From Bigelowiella natans CCMP2755 (lineage: Eukaryota; Cercozoa; Chlorarachniophyceae): DNA of 64,000 nucleotides. Position 1 is the stretch's first letter. Every line of letters begins with the position of its first letter. The notes beneath the pieces were generated by a model. That model was not told where the DNA came from, did not search any database, and saw nothing but the letters and a program-made list of their open reading frames with translations. The DNA is taken from assembly GCA_000320545.1 (NCBI GenBank), contig ADNK01003130.1:51829-115828 (forward strand). The letters run 5' to 3'. The position numbers were made by a program, and so were the translations under genes. Shown here in pieces: positions 1-11,711 of the stretch.

Positions 1-328
1 TCATCGTTCTGTGGCTTGCTTGCGCACGTGTCCATCAAGTGTTCGTGGAAAGTGCGAGCTTCTGTTCCCAATGTTCAAGGCCACTCTTCACACTGCAGTG
101 CACTGCGACGCAGCCACGCTCGGGGTGTTGTGCAAATGAAACCAGCCATGAAGACGCGAGGTCTGAATGAATGAAGATGAACAATGGAAGAACGATGATG
201 AACGCAAAAAAAAAAAAGACTGAAAACAACAAACAAAAGTCCTTCGAATTCAAGGCAAGAATTCATCCCGAAAACATCCCATCACCATCAACATCAAACA
301 TTCGGAGGAACTAAGATGTTGGGAATTG

Positions 329-339
329 AAAAAAAAAAA
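329..339 (-). terminator. Pol III oligo-T terminator of the 5S gene
   Basis: On the minus strand an uninterrupted run of 11 T begins a few bases after the 3' end of the 5S rRNA. This is the normal RNA polymerase III stop signal. Confidence 0.85.
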
Positions 340-343
340 GGTT

Positions 344-462
344 GGATACAACAACGCCGTGTTCCCGCGTGGTCCCCCACCGCAGTACTAACGAGTCCCA
401 ACGACGCTTAACTTCCGAGTTCGGCAGGGATCGGGTGTATTAGTCGTGGTATGGTCGTATCC
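344..462 (-). rRNA. 5S ribosomal RNA
   Basis: Read on the minus strand this 119-nt stretch carries the conserved 5S core, including the CCCGATCC, GAACTCGGAAGTTAAGC and GGTGGGGGACCACGCGGGA blocks, and its two ends pair (GGATAC with GTATCC). The internal box A and box C segments used by RNA polymerase III lie inside the transcript. It stands alone and is not linked to other rRNA genes in this window. It is divergent from the channel gene that follows on the plus strand. Confidence 0.95.
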
Positions 463-630
463 ATTAACATTCAAATGTTTTTACTACTTACTAAAGTATA
501 AAAATTATGAAATTACTATGTGATTTAATGCCATTCATAGGCTGCGACAATCCAAAAGGCTCGGATTCTTCTAATTCCTCTGATCTGCGATAACCTGGCA
601 CATCTCAACTGACCGCTGCTCTTCCTCCAG

Positions 631-988
631 AGAATAGCGTCGCACATATCCTCGAGCCAGCAGGAAGACCGGGAGGGCCTGTTGGACACCGCACTTCACC
701 CCCTTCTCCACGGACGCATGGATCGGGGTGACCACAAACCAGAGGTGGAGCCAATGTATGGTAGCCTGGATTTCCAGGAAGGGATGACACCTTCGAGCAT
801 CCGAAGACGCAAGAGCAAAAGCGGCTTACTGCGCAGGTAAAAAAACAGACTACACTCACGTTATCCCGAGTTATTGCTCATCTTTAACTACAATTTAGGC
901 ATAATAGTGTGTTGGGAGCGGCCTTCCAAAAATCTCGCAGCATCAATCGCAGGAACAAAACGCGTAAAAACACAAATAATACCATATT

Positions 989-1030
<42 letters not shown>

Positions 1031-2492
1031 AAAATGGCCAGTTTTTCGCATACACCTTCACTTGTCACTGCATATCCAGAATTCTACAAATAGCTAAATA
1101 ATATTGCCAGATGCAAAGAAACTTCGACGTCTTCGCTCAGAAATGACTCACGTGGCCAGGGGCAATATCGGAAGCAATAACAACGATGTTGAGAGCAGTG
1201 ACGCGCGATCACAACCGCTTCTTTCGCATCACAGGCAGGACCCACCTAAAATACCACACTCATGGCTTTATTCGATGCTAAACCCGGGTTCAAAGAAGCC
1301 ACAGGCAAAAGTTTATAAGTATCTTATGTCGGTGCTGATCATTCTTGACACCGGGCTGTTTATCGTTTCAACAGTACGTTCTGTCAACCAAAAGATAGGC
1401 TACTTTCTCTACATTCACGAGGGCTTCATGAGCTCCTTATTCTGCCTCGAGTACATTACCCGCCTGTACATTATTACAGAGAGCAGGAAGTATCGCGCCC
1501 CAATTGCCGGAAGACTTGCTTACATGTGCTCTTTCGCTGCGTTGGTTGATGCTCTGTCGTTCCTCCCCTTCTTCATTGAAATCATCTTCTCAGAGGAGTT
1601 ACCGACATTGACATACTTGCGAATCTTCCGGTTGATGAGGATTTTGAAGACGGAGTCTTACGCATCTGCATGCGCCTCGGCGTCGCGTGTTATTAAGTAC
1701 AACAGCGAGATTTTGGTTGTGGCCTTCCTCATGTGTGCGATGCTCCTGCTATTTACCTCCACCATCCTTTACTATTTGCGTCCTGGATTAGGGGCACACA
1801 CGGGAGACGGCAACGATTTCCTATCCATCCCTGATTGCATGTATCTTGCCATCCTCATGTTGACAGGGCAGGGGGTACCCGATGGCGTCCTTCCTTGGTA
1901 CACAAAGAGCGTGGTTGTCCTCACAGCTGTGTTCTCCGTTGCTATGTTTGCAATTCCCTCCTCTATGCTCACCTGGGGTTTCGAAGCTGAGGCCGAGAGG
2001 ATGGCCCACGTCAGGTATCTGAAATCGAAGAAGCGACGGGATTACCTTCGGAAATATAAGAAGGAGCCGCCATTGTCGGATAGTAGCAGTTCTAATACGG
2101 ATGGGGACACGAGTGACGAAGACTATTTCAAGCAGATTGCAGGTGTGAGCGGCTCGGACTCAGAAGATGAGGCCAAAAAGGACGCAAAAAGGTTGTTTTC
2201 GCAAGGTGATAAGGACGCCAACGCCAAGATCAACTTCGACGAGTTTTGGAATCTTTACAAAAGCATGCAGGAGGATTCAAGGCTAGGTCGTGGCCGGCTG
2301 TTCCAAGATCAGTCGCCTCGTAAGCATTCTAGGTTCCCCCTGATGTCAAACCACCGTCTAACAGATGCCAAGAATTCAGAAGGTAGCAGTGGAGGTGAAG
2401 ATTTGTTGAAAGAGATTCTAAACGAAGTCCGCGAGCAAGCAAAGCGCATTGATAAGCTTACTTCCATAGTCCGCACACTTCAGAAAAATTGA
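631..2492 (+). CDS. 6-TM voltage-gated-type cation channel with EF-hand and C-terminal coiled coil
   Basis: Exons 631-836, 899-963 and 1111-2492 join in phase across 62- and 147-nt GT-AG introns. The second intron holds a (GA)n run. A possible first coding exon at 475-495 (ATG, donor at 496) fits the phase but is unproven, so the start is uncertain. Six helices are visible: S1 near YLMSVLIILDTGLF, S2, S3, an S4 with spaced basic residues (YLRIFRLMRILK), S5 and S6. The pore loop reads MLTGQGVPDG where potassium channels have TVGYGD. The cytoplasmic tail has one canonical EF-hand loop (DKDANAKINFDE), so Ca2+ may regulate it. It ends in a coiled coil (EILNEVREQAKRIDKL), suggesting tail-tail assembly. 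Ion selectivity cannot be read from sequence. Confidence 0.85.
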
Positions 2493-3202
2493 ATGGTGAG
2501 CATCGTCTTGTAATCTTGTAATGAAAGAAAATTTCCAGTTGTGGATGAGACAAAAAATTATGAATGTATATGTAGCATCAACTATCAATCCTTGCCACAC
2601 AATAATACACGCGTCATCTGCCTTGTACACGCTGCACATGTCATTCAATGTTTCCTTTTGCGCGAGATGTGCTAGTTTGATACCGCTGCGATCGTTTGCT
2701 TTGTTCTACTCGATCAGTAGACAGCGCTGTATCGTCCATAGCGACGCTATAAAGCTATGTATGTGCTGTCACTATTGAAGCATCCACGAGCTTATTGTCT
2801 ATGTAGGGCGCCGTTACATGACTTATAACTGGCGCGCTACATGTGAAATCACCATATATCTAGCTACATGTTGCATGTTGCGGCAGGCTGTAAATAAACG
2901 TTAAACACTTAGAAACTATGCGCTGCTAGGACTAAGTCCGATTAGTCTTTCGAGACATTAAAACGCTCGTATTCTTTATATCTTGCATCACGTAGCGCAA
3001 CGAATACCTATCGGCTGGTGTACCATGCGATGCATGCGCGCTGTCTTGCTGCGCGCAGTGCATGTACAGAATGGTGCGCTTTTCTCGTACCATGCATGAT
3101 CGCAACATATACTCTGCAAACACTAGCCAAATAAAGTTTATGTAATATAAGACGACAATATGCCTGATGGATTGCGTTCACACACAGCTTCGTATCGAAT
3201 CA
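2493..3202. other. Intergenic spacer, no gene seen
   Basis: The short ORFs here lack splice-supported continuations or recognisable domains. The sequence is rich in short palindromic words such as GCATGC, TGCGCA and TACATG, like other spacers in this window. Confidence 0.5.
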
Positions 3203-4188
3203 TTATAGAATTTTCGTCAAAAGTCTAATAGCAACTGGGGTAAGATGGCTTCGAGATGCCTGAAGAATCAATTGTGCTGTTGAGAGGGTGTAATATACTA
3301 CATGACCAACAATCATGCAGGTCGTTGTATAATTTGTAATTGAGAACGAACGGAATATGTATTCAATCTTACGTGGTGCCAACGTCTTCGCCTTCTCCCT
3401 TTGCAACACTCCGAGACCTCAATATAGCTTCTATATATTTTTGGAAGAGATTGTCTTAGCATATCATTTTTGTGGTCAGATGTGATATGTTCTAACTGAC
3501 CTTTTACAAATATATTTACAAGCTCTGTGGCTAATATGATGCCATCTTTCGAGCCTGTGATGAGAGGAGTGAATGGGAGGAAGGGTGAGAAGAAATATGG
3601 TTTTTGCCGAGCTGTAAATTTTACTGCATCTCTTCGACTAAGGACAATCATCAGCTCATATAAGCGCTAGTTGTGTCGTACTTTGGCTGACAAATATTAT
3701 TCTCTTCTTTTCAGCCTAGGGTACTTTTCAATAAAACCTTTAATCAAGTTTCCAGATTGCTGAGCGTTTTCCAGCAAGTTTTTCACGAGATCCTTTCGCA
3801 TATCGAATTCGCAGGATGATAAGTCTATAAAGATTCTCATGTGATATGCAATACACAATGACCAACGCCTCTCCACTATCGTCACCGGCGAAAACGACGG
3901 CTCCATCCTAAGCCTGGCCGATGCGAAAGACTTCCCTCCAAAAAAATGCAAGAGTTATGATTTCTTTCTGTAATGCGAGAAGAACCATGACGCTAGATAA
4001 AAACGACATTAATTTTCAAGAAAACACATTGTATTTACAATAGAGGAGATTCTAATTATACGACAAGAACAAATCCAGCATATTATGAGGTCTTTGATCA
4101 CCTTAGCCTGATGGTCGGTGTTCTCTTTGCTTTGAAATGCAACAACTTTTATATGATTTGCGTCATCAACCTTATCATTGGTAATTTG
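3203..4188 (-). CDS. Unrecognised multi-exon protein (3' part)
   Basis: Four exons join in phase on the minus strand: 4188-4102, 3930-3738, 3554-3373 and 3259-3203 (stop TAA). All have GT-AG introns of 113-183 nt, and the acceptor before 3554 has a strong pyrimidine tract. The product reads as ordinary soluble protein, with segments such as RKDLVKNLLENAQQSGNLIK and ATELVNIFVKGQLEHITSD followed by a five-Arg run. I recognise no domain. The 5' end is missing and must lie above 4188, close to or overlapping the start of the divergent G-alpha gene. An ATG-led stretch antisense to that region (MHWNEQLSEITHKF) is a candidate first exon, but I could not join it in phase. Confidence 0.6.
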
Positions 4189-4401
4189 CTAGTTTAATTT
4201 GTTAAAAATCGATTGAAGCATGCCAGATCTATCCGAATTCCAGGCTAGAGTCTTATAGTATTATCTTAGCGCGCCGGGGGTGTTGCCGCTTTTAATTTCG
4301 AAATGATTTGATTTTTATACTGCGTCAACAAGATAATTGCGAATTTGTGTGTAATCTCGGATAATTGCTCGTTCCAATGCATTAGATCACGTGGCGATCT
4401 A

Positions 4402-4727
4402 ATGGGTGTTTGCACCTCCGCCGAGCGCGACGAGGAAGCTGCCGTGCATCCGGAGAGGAGCGAGGGCAACACTATCGTGTTGATTGGGCCGGCGAAGTCT
4501 GGAAAATCAACCTTGTTCAAACAGCTTATACTGAACTTCGGGGAGGGGTTCAGTGTGGAGGACAGGAAGTCGTACTCTGATGCCATTCGCTGCCGCACGC
4601 TCGAGTATATGCAACAGCTAATCCAAGAAAATGAAAAGCTTCTGTCAGAGGGTGATAGCGTAATAGAAGCCAAAGGTCATACATTGGGATAAAGATTATA
4701 TATTTATACAAACACACACACACACAC

Positions 4728-4765
<38 letters not shown>

Positions 4766-5201
4766 ATTAATTGAGAGGAGACGAGAGCGACAGCATGGGG
4801 ACGCAACACTTAATCTTGACATGCACATACAACAGGGAAAGACCTGCAACTGGACGAGGAGCACAGGGAATCTTCTAAAGTTGTTTTGGGGCAGGATCCA
4901 TACCAAGAACGCATTAATGTATTAAGGAGTAGTGTCGCCAAGCACGTAGATAAGCTATGGGCGACTCCTGCCATACAGGCCACATTTGAATTAAAGGACC
5001 ACTTCCAGAAACGTTTAAACGAAAATGCAAATCATTTCCTCTCTCAAGCCTCCAAGATTGGGGAGGATAATTATATTCCAAGCGTTGAAGATATCATGCG
5101 ATGCCGGCAGCGGACTATTGGAAATACAGACAACAAGTACAATAAAATAAAACCTGATGCGCTCTCTTCTCCCTCCCCCCGCCCCCCTCCCCCCTCTCTC
5201 T

Positions 5202-5240
<39 letters not shown>

Positions 5241-5264
5241 CGCGATTGTACACATATATCAACA

Positions 5265-5299
<35 letters not shown>

Positions 5300-5912
5300 T
5301 GTGTGGTGTAAGCAGTTAATGCATATATTGAATTCGGTACTTTTGTTTCTCCTCTTTTATCGCTCTTGCTGAACCTATACTCTCATCAGATTCTCTTACG
5401 AGGGTATAGACTTTACTGTTTATGATCTGGGCGGGCAGTGGGATGAGCGCAGACACTGGCACCAGTTCATCGCGCGAGCATCAACTATCGTTTTTATGGT
5501 CAATATGGCCGGGTATGACGAGGCGCTTCATGAAGACCGCAAGATCAATTGCATGGAAGATGCATCCACCCTTTTCGCACGGCTCAGTGGCGCATCCATT
5601 TATAGGGATATCCCCATCGTAGTGTTCTTTAACAAAATGGACGTCTTCAGAAGTAAAATCAAGCGAATCCCCCTCACACAGTGCCCGTTGTTTGAAGATT
5701 TTGATGGCGCGGAAGGCGACGTTGACGCTGCTGCGAAGAATATTCAAACACATTTCGACTCGTGCAAGTTTGCATCACAGGGTAAATTTAGACGGTCGGT
5801 GAAATATCACTTTCTTTGCGCATTAGATATTGAGGCAGTGAAGACGATTTTCAACTCGGTTATGACTCATGTGCTCAAGCAGCAATTATTGGCGTCTGGT
5901 TTATCCCTATAG
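4402..5912 (+). CDS. Heterotrimeric G protein alpha subunit, divergent
   Basis: Exons 4402-4675, 4836-5136 and 5390-5912 join in phase to 365 residues, the usual G-alpha length. Both introns contain (CA)n/(TA)n runs. The start MGVCTS fits N-myristoylation and palmitoylation, which anchor G-alpha to the membrane. The nucleotide-binding motifs are in order: a P-loop GPAKSGKST, switch I RQRTIG, switch II DLGGQWDERRHW, NKMD for guanine recognition, and LCALD in place of the TCAT/D loop. The catalytic Arg, Thr and Gln are kept. The P-loop differs from the usual GAGESGKST at two key places (Gly to Ala, Glu to Lys), and the C-terminus ends SGLSL. It probably relays a receptor signal, but its GTPase cycle may be unusual. 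Confidence 0.93.
4712..4760. repeat. (CA)n(TA)n microsatellite in G-alpha intron 1
   Basis: Dinucleotide runs occupy most of the first G-alpha intron. Confidence 0.9.
5203..5296. repeat. (CA)n and (TA)n microsatellites in G-alpha intron 2
   Basis: A CA run (to about 5238) and a TA run (about 5266-5296) lie inside the second intron, after a C/T-rich stretch. Confidence 0.9.
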
Positions 5913-6327
5913 GTTATAATAATAGTTTCACCGCTGGAACATATGAGAAAGCTGCAATGATAAATTTAAAACTCTGAGTAAAAAATTCAAAAAATGGATT
6001 GAGCTGGTACATGTGACACATTGACTGCTACGTTTGCACAGCTTGTGGCCATGTTGTGAGGGCATCGCAGGCGAGAAATGTTCGCGTATGTGTGCATGCG
6101 CGTTGGCAGACATGGTGTGCGCTGCTAGATAGCCGTACGTGAGCGCTTATGAACGATTAATTCCAAATGCTCTGCAGAATGCGAATTCATTTGATGCTTA
6201 CTTGTGCGTGCCTTGCCCCACCATTGCTGCTGTCGTGACTCATGAATGAGAATTGTGTTGCTTCTACTGCAGCAATCAGCTGCTAATGAGACCATGAAAC
6301 AGATCCTGCGAAACTGCACTGACGAAG
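5913..6327. other. Spacer between G-alpha and the retroelement
   Basis: No supported gene. The 5' boundary of the retroelement probably lies somewhere here. I saw no flanking target-site duplication. Confidence 0.4.
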
Positions 6328-8047
6328 ATGACGCAGTCAATCGAAGATGGAGTGCATGATGAAAAGCTTGCAGCCATGACATTGTTCACATGTGCCTCCA
6401 AAGCTCATCCAAAAGCCTGGCATTCCGGCATGATGCGCAAGTCATGTGAAAAATGTGGAACACGAGGCTCCCTGCCATCATGGGGACGACTGGCTCAGAA
6501 ATCGCACTGCCAGATTCAAATTTGGCAGTGCTGTTTCTGAACACATGAATCTGGAGAGCGGAGTCCCAGAAGGATCGTCTCTCAGTTGCTTCCTGTTCAC
6601 AACTTGTTGCGATGTTCATGAACAAACAAAAAGTGCAGATTTCCAAACGTGCTGTGACGATGTCACTCCATGCAAATCATTTCCCCCAAAGCGATGGGGG
6701 AAAATGCCAGACGATGTCCAGGCCGACCTGAACAAAATGACGGACTGGTGCATGAAATGGCGGATGCGATTCAATGGGGACAAGAGTGGATGCCTCATCA
6801 CAGACAAAAGAAACAAAGCCCGCCAACACCAATCTTGTTGGAACATCTCTCTGAGTCTCCAAGGCAAAGTGAAAAGGGTCGACAGCGGCAGATGTCTCGG
6901 ACCAATTTTCACAATCGACAACAAACTGACCTTTGAAAAACATGCTCTTGCTTCTCACCTGAGATTGCAAAAAAAGCGAAGGTTTTTGTCAAGGTTGTGT
7001 TGTTCCAGATTCCTCATGTCGCTGAATGTCAGATTGAAATTTTGCAAATCATGGTTCATTGCATCAAGCAGATGCGCAGCTCCAATGTGGAGATCACGAA
7101 AAAACATGCGAATCAAACAGATGGATTCCATGGAATCCCAAACCCTGAAAAGAGTGTTGGGATCACCTGGATCTGTCTCCAACGACGTTCCCCACGTCCT
7201 CACTGGCACATTGCCACCCCGACACCAAACAAAAGTGCAGTGTGCCAAATTGTGGTTGCGCACCAATGCATGAATCGATGCAGGCAACAGTCATGAAATG
7301 CATGAGAGAATGAATGACTGGAGCAGTTGTGGCTTCATCATTGAAAATCGAAAAATCCCAGGTGGCACATCGTGGATTGACGCATCCACAAAAACGTGGA
7401 ACAAAGTGTCTCTGTTTCGCCGGCTCAAATCGATCACTGACGATTTGTTGCATGACGAGCTTCCCACTGTTTTGACGACAACAGAAGCGCTCAAAAAAGA
7501 TCTGAAAAAACATCACAAAGTGATGAAATCATCTGCTTTCACCAAATTCGAGGAGGAATGGTCCAATGATTCACTGAGAGCTGTGCATCTCAAGAATCTT
7601 GGATTCCTTCTGTCATCTTCGATCACCGGCATCAAACTGAAACTTCCAAGTGTCGCTACATCATGGATGCGCGCCATCTGTGGAGTCGGCAATCTTGGAA
7701 AATTCATGTTTTCACGTGGACAATGTGCAGAGACAGATGCCACATGCGATGCATGTGGCATCCTGAAGGACATGGATCATCTCCTGCAATGTCCAACATG
7801 TGGTCAACAACAAATCAGATTGCGCAATCAAATGAGCGCAATCATGAATCGCAACGACGAGATGAACCGGCTAACAAAGGCTGAAAAAGATTCAAGAACT
7901 GTTGCGCGCAGTGCGCGACAACATCGGTCGCACGAGGACGCTTTCAAATGCATGAAGCACGTGGTGGCAGAAACCAACAGACACAACATTAGCGCTGTAG
8001 CCGCTGCATTGCACAGCTACATCAGGATGACCATTGAAAAAATTTAA
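6328..8047 (+). mobile_element. Decayed non-LTR (LINE-like) retrotransposon, reverse transcriptase to C-terminal zinc motif
   Basis: The conceptual product carries the order of motifs of a LINE reverse transcriptase: an AWHSGMMRK segment (motif 2 region), LESGVPEGSSLSCFLF (motif B), a CCDDV core where active elements have YADD, then DWCMKWRMRFN and NKLTFEKHA. Near its end comes a Cys/His motif (CDACG...DHLLQCPTC) often found after LINE RT domains. The copy is broken. The reading frame shifts near 6440, and an in-frame TGA at 7271-7273 interrupts the frame that otherwise runs 6446-8047. No endonuclease domain or poly-A tail is seen, so the copy is probably truncated at both ends. Confidence 0.8.
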
Positions 8048-8328
8048 TTGTTCATCACATCCGTCTCACATACATGGGTGCTCATCGAAGGTGCCAATAC
8101 CAAATGAGCCTGCGCTGTGCTCATCATATGTTCCATGCATATAGAGGCATCTGCATTCGTTGATCAGTCAAACAAACAATGCTCGTTCATCCATTAACCA
8201 TCTAATGCGGCGATACTCGCTTGATCATGATCGTTCATGATCTGCTATGCTTTGGGCGCCATGCTGCATGTGTTCGCGTCGTTCATTTATTGACCTATGA
8301 TAATATTTCATTTCAATGGTAGACGTAG

Positions 8329-8542
8329 GCAGATGGGAACACACATAAAATGCTTGTGGATGCCGATGATGTCCCTGCATTTTTAACCAAAGAAGACCAG
8401 GTACGACTCCATATGGATGATTGGCGGGTAGCCGTTCCCGTCCTGGACTTCCTTATCAAAGACTGATGAGGAGGATGAGGAAACACCATCAACAATCATT
8501 GAAGTTGCGTGCCGTACAGGAGTGGATCATAGTGAAAACTAA
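8329..8542 (+). CDS. 3' end of a small acidic protein gene
   Basis: Two exons, 8329-8400 and 8462-8542 (stop TAA), join in phase 0 across a 61-nt GT-AG intron. They encode an acidic tail (MLVDADDVPAFLTKED, then TDEEDEETPSTIIEVACRTG). Upstream exons were not found, and the retroelement ends less than 300 bp before, so the 5' part may have been displaced or disrupted. No family is recognised. The gene converges on the PNGase F-like gene. Confidence 0.5.
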
Positions 8543-8579
8543 GTATTTGATCATTTCGTAGGTTTTCGACTTCATGATT

Positions 8580-8692
8580 ACACACACACACACACGCACA
8601 CACACTCACGCATACACATAAATATTATAGAGTAAAATGTGCTCACGTGTGTGTATGGTTGTGCGTGTGCGTGCGTGTGTGTGCGCGCGCGC
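8580..8692. repeat. (CA)n / (GT)n / (GC)n microsatellite cluster
   Basis: A CA-rich run is followed by a complementary GT/GC-rich run. Together they could fold back on themselves. They lie between the two convergent genes. Confidence 0.85.
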
Positions 8693-8718
8693 GTGTTGTG
8701 CGAGGATATATATGCGCT

Positions 8719-11031
8719 TCATTTAGCACACGTCTTCGTGCGCGAGAGGAGCACCATCATAAAATATCGGCCTAGAATGAGCTCACCGTACTCTGCTCCA
8801 TCAAACAGGCTTTGGTAACCGACCCGCAGCTCCACGCCCGAATTTTTCCCATCAAACACAGTTCCCATCTGGAGCGGCACACGCCATATGGGTACATCCG
8901 AGCCTGGACACCATCCACTTCGTCCCGTCTCCCATGTCCCATACCTGATGCATCATCGGGGAGAGCGACGTTAGAAGAAACATAGAGCATATTGCAAACT
9001 CTAACGCATTGCAGGAGGACAGGGGAAGACAGAAAACAAAAAAAATAGAATCCTAAATCTCCAATCTCGCTCTTGATTTCTCTCCCAAAGTGAGCTGCCA
9101 CCCACTGCTGTGCGCGGATGGTGAATCGTTCATCCTCACGCACTCTCCACCATCGTCGTTTGTGCATCATTATATCGTAATATTCTTTTCATTACTGGTT
9201 CGGCGTTACGCCGCGATCCACGTAGGCTGCGCACCCCGTTGCGGTGCCACTATGGGGAAACGAGAGCCGTGCCTCCCCCCCCCCTCCCTTTTTCATTCCC
9301 CTGTGATGATCGCCGTCGCCATCGTCGTCGTGGGAGGCGGCAGTGACTTCGTGCCAGAATACATGCTCATGGTTGCAGAATTCCGCGCAGTTTGCAGTGT
9401 CGAAGCCCCAGCCGTGGCCTGTTACAATGGCCGCAATTTCAGCTCTCCGGAATCTCTGTAAGAAATCGCCGGGCAGCAATGGGGAAGAATGCGTGGTCGC
9501 ATCCCCCCCCCCCCGCCTGACGAGGAAACGCACTTGACCTCCTCCTCCTTCGTCGTGGGGGCTTCTGCTGCTACTCCGGAATTTGGTGGCATTGTTATCA
9601 TAGATAGGAGAAAGCTGATTGAGATGTTGCGAGTGTTGTTCGGCCCAGTGTTGAAATGATCGAATGGCCCGCCTTTAAACAGAGGGATGCTAAAGAACGG
9701 TCTCTCTGTCCCCACGCTATTATGGCTCTCTTGCCCTGCCATGTTGGCACACGTCCTCGTTGTTTTTGCAGCAGCTGCACCGTGATAGTGCTCACTTGTG
9801 GAGGGAATGAGAGGAGGAGAAGGAGGAGACGCAACGGTAGAATTGCGGCTGTTTCTACCTTTCGCGCCGTTCTCTTCTCTTCCATTGTTTCTTTTGATGC
9901 CTGTACTACTACTACTACTAGAGTCATCGTAGATGTGCTCATGATCCACATCGGTTGCTGTGAGCTCCTCGCCGCTAACGAAGCCGTTTTCTTCATAACC
10001 GCGACCACCACCAATACTGCCGCTGTTGTAATTACGCGTGCGTTCGCTGCTATGCTTGCTGTTATAATCGTCTATCTGGTTGCTGCTACTGTTGTAGCCC
10101 CGAGCCCTAGTACGACTCTGGGTGCCATCCAACTCACTATTCAGACCAGTCCTCCAGATCCCTTCCCTCTCTTTCTGCTGCGCCCCCCCCTCGCCAGTGG
10201 AGAGCAGCACCCCAGCAGCGAAGTCAAACGAGGCCGCCGGGTGGGTTGTTGTCTTGACGCTGCCGCCGAAATCGTCTTCTATGAAAGGAGGTTGCTGGCG
10301 GGGAGACGTGGGAGAGACAGAAGCAGCATCAGCACCTTCCAGCTCTTGCTCACGATACGGCCGAGGAGGAGGAGGAGGAGGAGGAGCCCCTTCAAGAGAA
10401 GAAGAGGTGGTTGAAGACAGCAAGCCATAGGGAGTCGCCGGCGGGATGAGTCGGCTATTTGATAGCAGCAGCGAGAGCGACACGTCGTGATCCACAACAA
10501 TCCCTACGTGTTTTGAGATGGCAATTATGCTGATAGTAGTGATTGGCGGCTGTTGTTGTTGTTGTTGTTGTTGTTGCTGTTGTTGTTATTGTTGCTATTC
10601 TCAATAATATCACCAAAATCGTAATCAAGCATTAACCCGCTACACCCATCACCGCCACCGCCCCCCCCCCCACCTCTACCGCGCGAATATCAAAAAGCAA
10701 CAACGACTGAAAAGGCAGCAGCAGCAGCGGCAGCAGCAGCGACCATCAACAGTCGTCAGCCTGAAACGCACACTTGGCCCGCACTGAAGGATGATAGGCA
10801 GCATGGGAGAGATGTCTGTGACCCATCTCCCTTCGCTCGCATAAGGAGTCACCCATCGAGAGATCTGGTAGTCCTTCATTCCATCCTGCTGCGCACGTAT
10901 TCTTGGAGGAGGAGGAGGAGGAGGAGAGGGGGGAGAGAGAGAGGAAGTGATGAGCAAAGGGAGAGGAGAGGATCGTCACATTTTTAGGAGAGGATTTTGT
11001 CTGCGTTGAGACCGTCTAATAGGCTTCCTCA

Positions 11032-11063
<32 letters not shown>

Positions 11064-11676
11064 ATGCTGCTGCTACTACTATTACCACTACTACTTACCA
11101 TCTACTTTCTTACTCTATGAAGTAGTATCATCGACATAAAGTTGCAAATTCAGATACTCGTCGTTGTTACGGGGGGATAGCATTGCTAGCATACCGGAGT
11201 TCCTCCGTCTTATTCTTGGCCTTGATCGCCTTCTCAGCGACTGGATCCAGAGCATCTTTCTCCTTGGCTTCCTGTGCGGGCGCTACGAAGAGATGAAGCA
11301 GATGGTCCCATTCTCCGCAATTCTGTCGCAATCGACCGCGGCACTAAATATTCATGATCAACAGCAGTGTTACCATCCCAGTAAACACGTTTGACGTGTT
11401 TGTAGGCTGCTGCTGCTACTTATACTTGTGTTACTTGTGCTTTTGCTTACGATTAGGAGCATTACCTGTAGATGCAGATCAACGTGCAAGCGTGCGAACG
11501 ATCCAAAGCTCTTCGGTAGGGTCAGGACGGTATCCACCCGCCGCCCTAGATGGTGCTCAGAGGCATCGAAGATACGCAGAAGGTCGGAGGAGGGAGTGGT
11601 AGGGGAGGGGGGGGAGGGGGGGATCCGCTTTGGGGGGAGGGTATTTCTTGCTGAATGCGCGAAAGTTTGGGCGTGA

Positions 11677-11711
<35 letters not shown>

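Noticed and set aside
4266-4673. 135-residue minus-strand ORF
   Set aside because: It is antisense to G-alpha exon 1, whose product is certain. Only its last part might be a real exon of the minus gene.
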